Shown: positions 34,163 to 34,936 of the stretch, piece by piece
How the letters are laid out: each line of letters starts with the position of its first letter
Position numbering within the stretch: the first letter of the stretch is position 1
Assembly: GCF_007655305.1 (NCBI RefSeq)
Contig: NZ_VLOG01000021.1
Location: forward strand, 16,739 to 51,674
From: Algoriphagus algorifonticola
GTDB taxonomy: Bacteria > Bacteroidota > Bacteroidia > Cytophagales > Cyclobacteriaceae
DNA length: 34,936 nucleotides
Direction: 5' to 3'
Translations under genes and position numbers: made by a program
The notes under the pieces: model-generated
The model's input: only the letters and a program-made list of their open reading frames with translations
What the model was told of the DNA's origin: nothing
The model's database searches: none

Positions 34163-34862
34163 ACCAATTTTCATCAGAATTCATTTCCTCATCAACGGAA
34201 TTCAGCTCCCAAGAAATGCTGGAATTCGGATTTTTAAGCAGGTGAAAGGCTGACAAAATTTTTCCAGCCTCTTGTAATTCCTCGAAAGAGGCCTGCTGAA
34301 AATGAATGGGAATTTGATATAAATTACCGTCTTTGGCTTCAAAAGGTGGGGCAACATCAGAATTAAAAAAATAAGGCCAAAGCGTCTTAGCACAGGAAAT
34401 TCCCCACCGATCAATAGCAAATTCAGCCTGGTAAGAATTTAATCGCTCATTGATTTCTTCAAAAAAGCGATTGGTTTCACCTAATCTGATTCTGGAACCA
34501 GCTCTAGATTTACCTTTGGTTTTCAAATACTTGATTTGAGACTTTCCCTGTTTTTGTCGAACCATGTAAGCTCTAAAAACCTTATGATCAATCAATTCTC
34601 CCTGATGAAAAAGTCCAGTCACCGCTTGTCCCGCCCGAATTGCTACCAGAGCAGCCCGAAAATCATCATATTGCTTTAAGCGGGCTCCATCCCATTTCTG
34701 ATCCCAAGGCAGAAAAACTTTAGCTTCCCAAGAATCCTCTCCTTCAAGGATAAGTTGGTGTTTTTCTGAATTATAAGATTTTTGCCAACTTTTAGCCTCT
34801 GCCAATCCCAACAGCTTTTCAAACTGGGAAAAAGTAAGTATTTCGGAATTGGGTATTTTCAT
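34161..34862 (-). CDS. Vms1/ANKZF1-like release factor domain (VLRF1) protein
   Basis: 233 residues. The central segment H93-K-x-F96-x-x-Y99-x-V-R102-x-K104-x-G106-x-S-Q109, then K118-S-x-A-G122-S-R124, reads like the core of the VLRF1 (eRF1-like) domain of eukaryotic Vms1/ANKZF1, where a Gln in the same loop drives peptidyl-tRNA cleavage. Bacteroidota-specific members of this domain family are known, to my recollection, from comparative genomics. A role in rescue of stalled ribosomes is therefore suggested. No Zn-finger or ankyrin partner is present. There is no signal peptide, so it is cytoplasmic. Recognition rests on this motif alone. Confidence 0.6.
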   Translation of the reverse strand: MKIPNSEILTFSQFEKLLGLAEAKSWQKSYNSEKHQLILEGEDSWEAKVFLPWDQKWDGARLKQYDDFRAALVAIRAGQAVTGLFHQGELIDHKVFRAYMVRQKQGKSQIKYLKTKGKSRAGSRIRLGETNRFFEEINERLNSYQAEFAIDRWGISCAKTLWPYFFNSDVAPPFEAKDGNLYQIPIHFQQASFEELQEAGKILSAFHLLKNPNSSISWELNSVDEEMNSDENW

Positions 34863-34899
34863 CTGTTTATAAATTGTTTTTCAGTGGTCAGATGGAATC

Positions 34900-34918
34900 C
34901 CTGCCTGCGGCAGGCAGG
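34900..34918. repeat. CCTGCCTGC palindrome
   Basis: cctgcctgc-g-gcaggcagg is a perfect 9-bp dyad at the end of the window, upstream of the VLRF1-like gene. It resembles palindromes dispersed in Bacteroidota intergenic DNA. Confidence 0.5.
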
Positions 34919-34936
34919 TCGCACCGGTTCCCCGAT

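Overview
The window reads as chromosomal DNA of a Bacteroidota bacterium, most likely order Cytophagales (Cyclobacteriaceae/Algoriphagus-like). Supporting signs are a gldC gliding gene, a TonB-dependent receptor with a CarboxypepD_reg-like N-terminus, the transcarbamylase of the N-succinylated/N-acetylated arginine route, a DUF3098-ftsX pair, lack of Shine-Dalgarno sequences, and promoter candidates of the Bacteroidota type (TTG, about 19-20 nt, TAnnTTTG). No phage, integrase, IS transposase or CRISPR is seen.

Layout. 1-160: 3' part of a tRNA-Glu and a terminator. 242-3661: a large lipoprotein with a propeller-like dehydrogenase domain, HEAT repeats and cytochrome c. 3662-7317: repeat-rich spacer and a TonB receptor. 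7318-12563 (minus): gldC, scoB-scoA (3-oxoacid CoA-transferase), ribF, truB, DUF3098, ftsX and the metallophosphoesterase pdeM. 12612-13055: a small exported DUF2147 protein. 13056-14381: 1.3 kb of non-coding DNA built from several families of dispersed repeats. 14382-17058 (minus): metY-metX behind a SAM-I riboswitch. 17083-19322 (minus): SulP transporter plus beta-carbonic anhydrase. 19367-28005 (minus): a complete arginine operon. 28116-34862: a set of small units: class-V aminotransferase, zinc-ribbon protein, FrnE-like DsbA, SMP-30 lactonase, WD40-like protein, MpaB-type oxygenase, DUF2752, TM2 protein and a Vms1/VLRF1-like release-factor-domain protein.

How it works together. The arginine operon (GNAT, argG, argC, argD, argF', argB, argE, argH) encodes the linear route from acylated glutamate to arginine. 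The transcarbamylase has Val at the position that distinguishes acetyl- from succinyl-ornithine enzymes, which points to N-succinyl intermediates. The first gene, a GNAT acyltransferase with a Cys cluster, is then the natural candidate for the missing glutamate N-succinyltransferase. Upstream of it I found a 39-codon reading frame that is easily overlooked because it is so short. It ends in a cluster of Arg codons and is followed by alternative hairpins: a candidate arginine attenuator with its own promoter. metY-metX encodes direct sulfhydrylation of O-acetylhomoserine under SAM control. The carbonic anhydrase/SulP pair is probably a bicarbonate uptake unit.

The most interesting items are the arginine leader peptide, the GNAT/Val94 evidence for the succinyl route, the bacterial VLRF1-like protein at 34161-34862, and the repeat mosaic at 13.06-14.38 kb. 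All functional calls come from reading motifs by eye; no database search was possible.
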